Shown here: positions 62,803 to 64,000 of the stretch, in pieces
How positions within the stretch are numbered: position 1 is the first letter of the stretch
How the letters are laid out: each line of letters begins with the position of its first letter
NCBI RefSeq assembly: GCF_027595985.1
Contig: NC_073311.1
Location: forward strand, 51,375,292 to 51,439,291
DNA from: Sorex araneus
Taxonomy: Eukaryota > Chordata > Mammalia > Eulipotyphla > Soricidae
Direction: 5' to 3'
DNA length: 64,000 bases
Notes under the pieces: model-generated
Told to the model about the DNA's origin: nothing
Databases searched by the model: none
What the model saw: only the letters and a program-made list of their open reading frames with translations
Translations under genes and position numbers: made by a program

Positions 62803-62899
62803 CTGTGGAGACTCAGAATGCAAAGCAAGAGTGAAAAAATATATAGATTCCTTACTGAAGTGTCACTTGAAATTTTAAAAGGAAATTCTTAGATTTGAA

Positions 62900-63780
62900 T
62901 TTCAAAAGAGTTAAGGTACACCTCCACCACACAGAGGACTCTGAGCTTCTAGTTTGTCATTTAGTTTGTCTATTGGCAAATACCTTGGAAACAAGAGCTG
63001 TGGGAGGAGGGGGCGGTACAAAAGACTTGACCATCCTTTACTGTGAAAATGCTTCCATCTCAATAACAAGCACTAAAGCCTTGGATCTCATTAAGAATAA
63101 CATAGATGACTTGCCAACAGGGAAACAACCCAGCATCACAAGAGAACATGACATCACCTATTCTTCCCAAGTAGACTGGTCTGGCCTGAGAACACTGGGA
63201 CCTTCCCACAATGGGGATGGGAGGGATCCCCCCTTCTCTTTCAGAAGTCCCAGCAGCCCATAGCCAGAGGCAACACTCTCAGACTTAGAAAGGATCCAGT
63301 TTCACAACCGAACCTGATTAAACAGCAATGCCACCAAATTGTTCCAGATCTTTGGCTCATGGACTACAAAGCCATGTACCTCAGAATTTCATAGTAATGT
63401 TAAATGAGAACAAATCTGATTGGAATGCTGCAGAGAAGCCCAACAAGTTCAATAAACATCAGCAATAACACTAGGCTCAACTAGCACCAGTCAGCACAGT
63501 AGGTCCTCAATGACTTTAGTAACATCACTGTGAGATGTAACACTTATCACAATCTGACTTTTACTGGATCTAAAATTTGGTAGTTCCACTTGCCTTTTTG
63601 TTGCAACAAACAATAGGAAGTTAATTTGATTGTATCTGCAAGGTGTCAGGCTGGGATGGTGGAGTATTGGTGGAAGGACACTCTAGTGCTAAAATTGGTA
63701 TGGGAATATTTAATGCCTGAAACAACAGTATTATGAACATCTTAGTAAATCAGGGGGTTGCAATAAAAAAATAACTTAAA
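62900..63780. other. Unassigned sequence, possibly a retrocopy or old repeat
   Basis: Higher GC than its neighbours, ending in an A-rich run ('aataaaaaaataacttaaaa'). A frame at 62895-63263 has no resemblance I know. I cannot name it. Confidence 0.25.
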
Positions 63781-63889
63781 AACGAACAATGTATATGACC
63801 TACCTGGACTCAGTTACTAGATTTTGGTATTATGAACCTCTTCTCACAATCTCATGATATCACTTTTAATGGAAATATTTCAAATGTCA

Positions 63890-64000
63890 TATGTTGGGGT
63901 CTCAGTAGCTGGCCTGAGATTTTGACTAAACCCCTTGCCCCTGAAAGCAAGAGCCAGCCCTGTTTACAGGGGCCCAGGATTCCACACAATCCTGCATTCC
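63890..64000 (+). repeat. Possible LTR start cut by window edge
   Basis: Begins 'tgttggggtctcag' with GC-rich text unlike the AT-rich DNA before it. Too short to classify. Confidence 0.2.

Overview
The window is mammalian nuclear DNA, almost certainly from a shrew (Soricidae, probably Sorex). It is AT-rich, has spliced vertebrate genes, and is packed with tRNA-derived SINEs of the type I associate with shrews: a head carrying Pol III A and B boxes, and an end reading 'gtgacccaaaaagcaaaa'. Decayed L1 fragments, three copies of one LTR-like repeat, a second LTR and a MIR fragment also occur. Species assignment is by recall of these repeats, not by a search.

All recognisable genes lie on the minus strand and belong to the natural killer gene complex, in the order known from human chromosome 12: KLRK1 (NKG2D), then KLRC (NKG2) genes. 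At the left edge are three phase-compatible KLRK1 exons (cytoplasmic tail 6245-6346, transmembrane 649-741, stalk 411-446); the lectin-domain exons lie beyond position 1 and the first coding exon was not found. Three KLRC-type genes follow, each with six coding exons whose phases join without a stop. KLRC-A (22321-27527) predicts 235 residues, KLRC-B (34814-41742) 232 and KLRC-C (51997-61223) 196.

KLRC-A and KLRC-B sit in a direct tandem duplication of about 14 kb (about 17.33-31.75 kb and about 31.75-45.43 kb), with the junction inside an L1 fragment and a TCTGAC microhomology. KLRC-C is older and more divergent. The three differ in signalling design. KLRC-A has two ITIMs and also an Arg in the transmembrane segment at the place of the activating Lys of NKG2C. 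KLRC-B has the same two ITIMs, no charged transmembrane residue, and has lost a core lectin-domain cysteine. KLRC-C has a short tail without ITIM and a transmembrane Lys, the plan of an activating, DAP12-type receptor. By family knowledge KLRC proteins act as heterodimers with CD94 (KLRD1), which is not in the window.

Layout: 1-6.3 kb KLRK1 with LTRs and a decayed L1 in its intron; 6.3-17.3 kb repeats and AT-rich DNA upstream of KLRK1; 17.3-31.75 kb duplicon copy A; 31.75-45.4 kb duplicon copy B; 45.4-52 kb spacer with L1, MIR and two LTR-like copies; 52-62.8 kb KLRC-C; 62.8-64 kb unassigned sequence. Most long open frames in the window are translations of SINEs, L1 fragments or (TC)n repeats, not genes. 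All alignments were made by eye against remembered human proteins.
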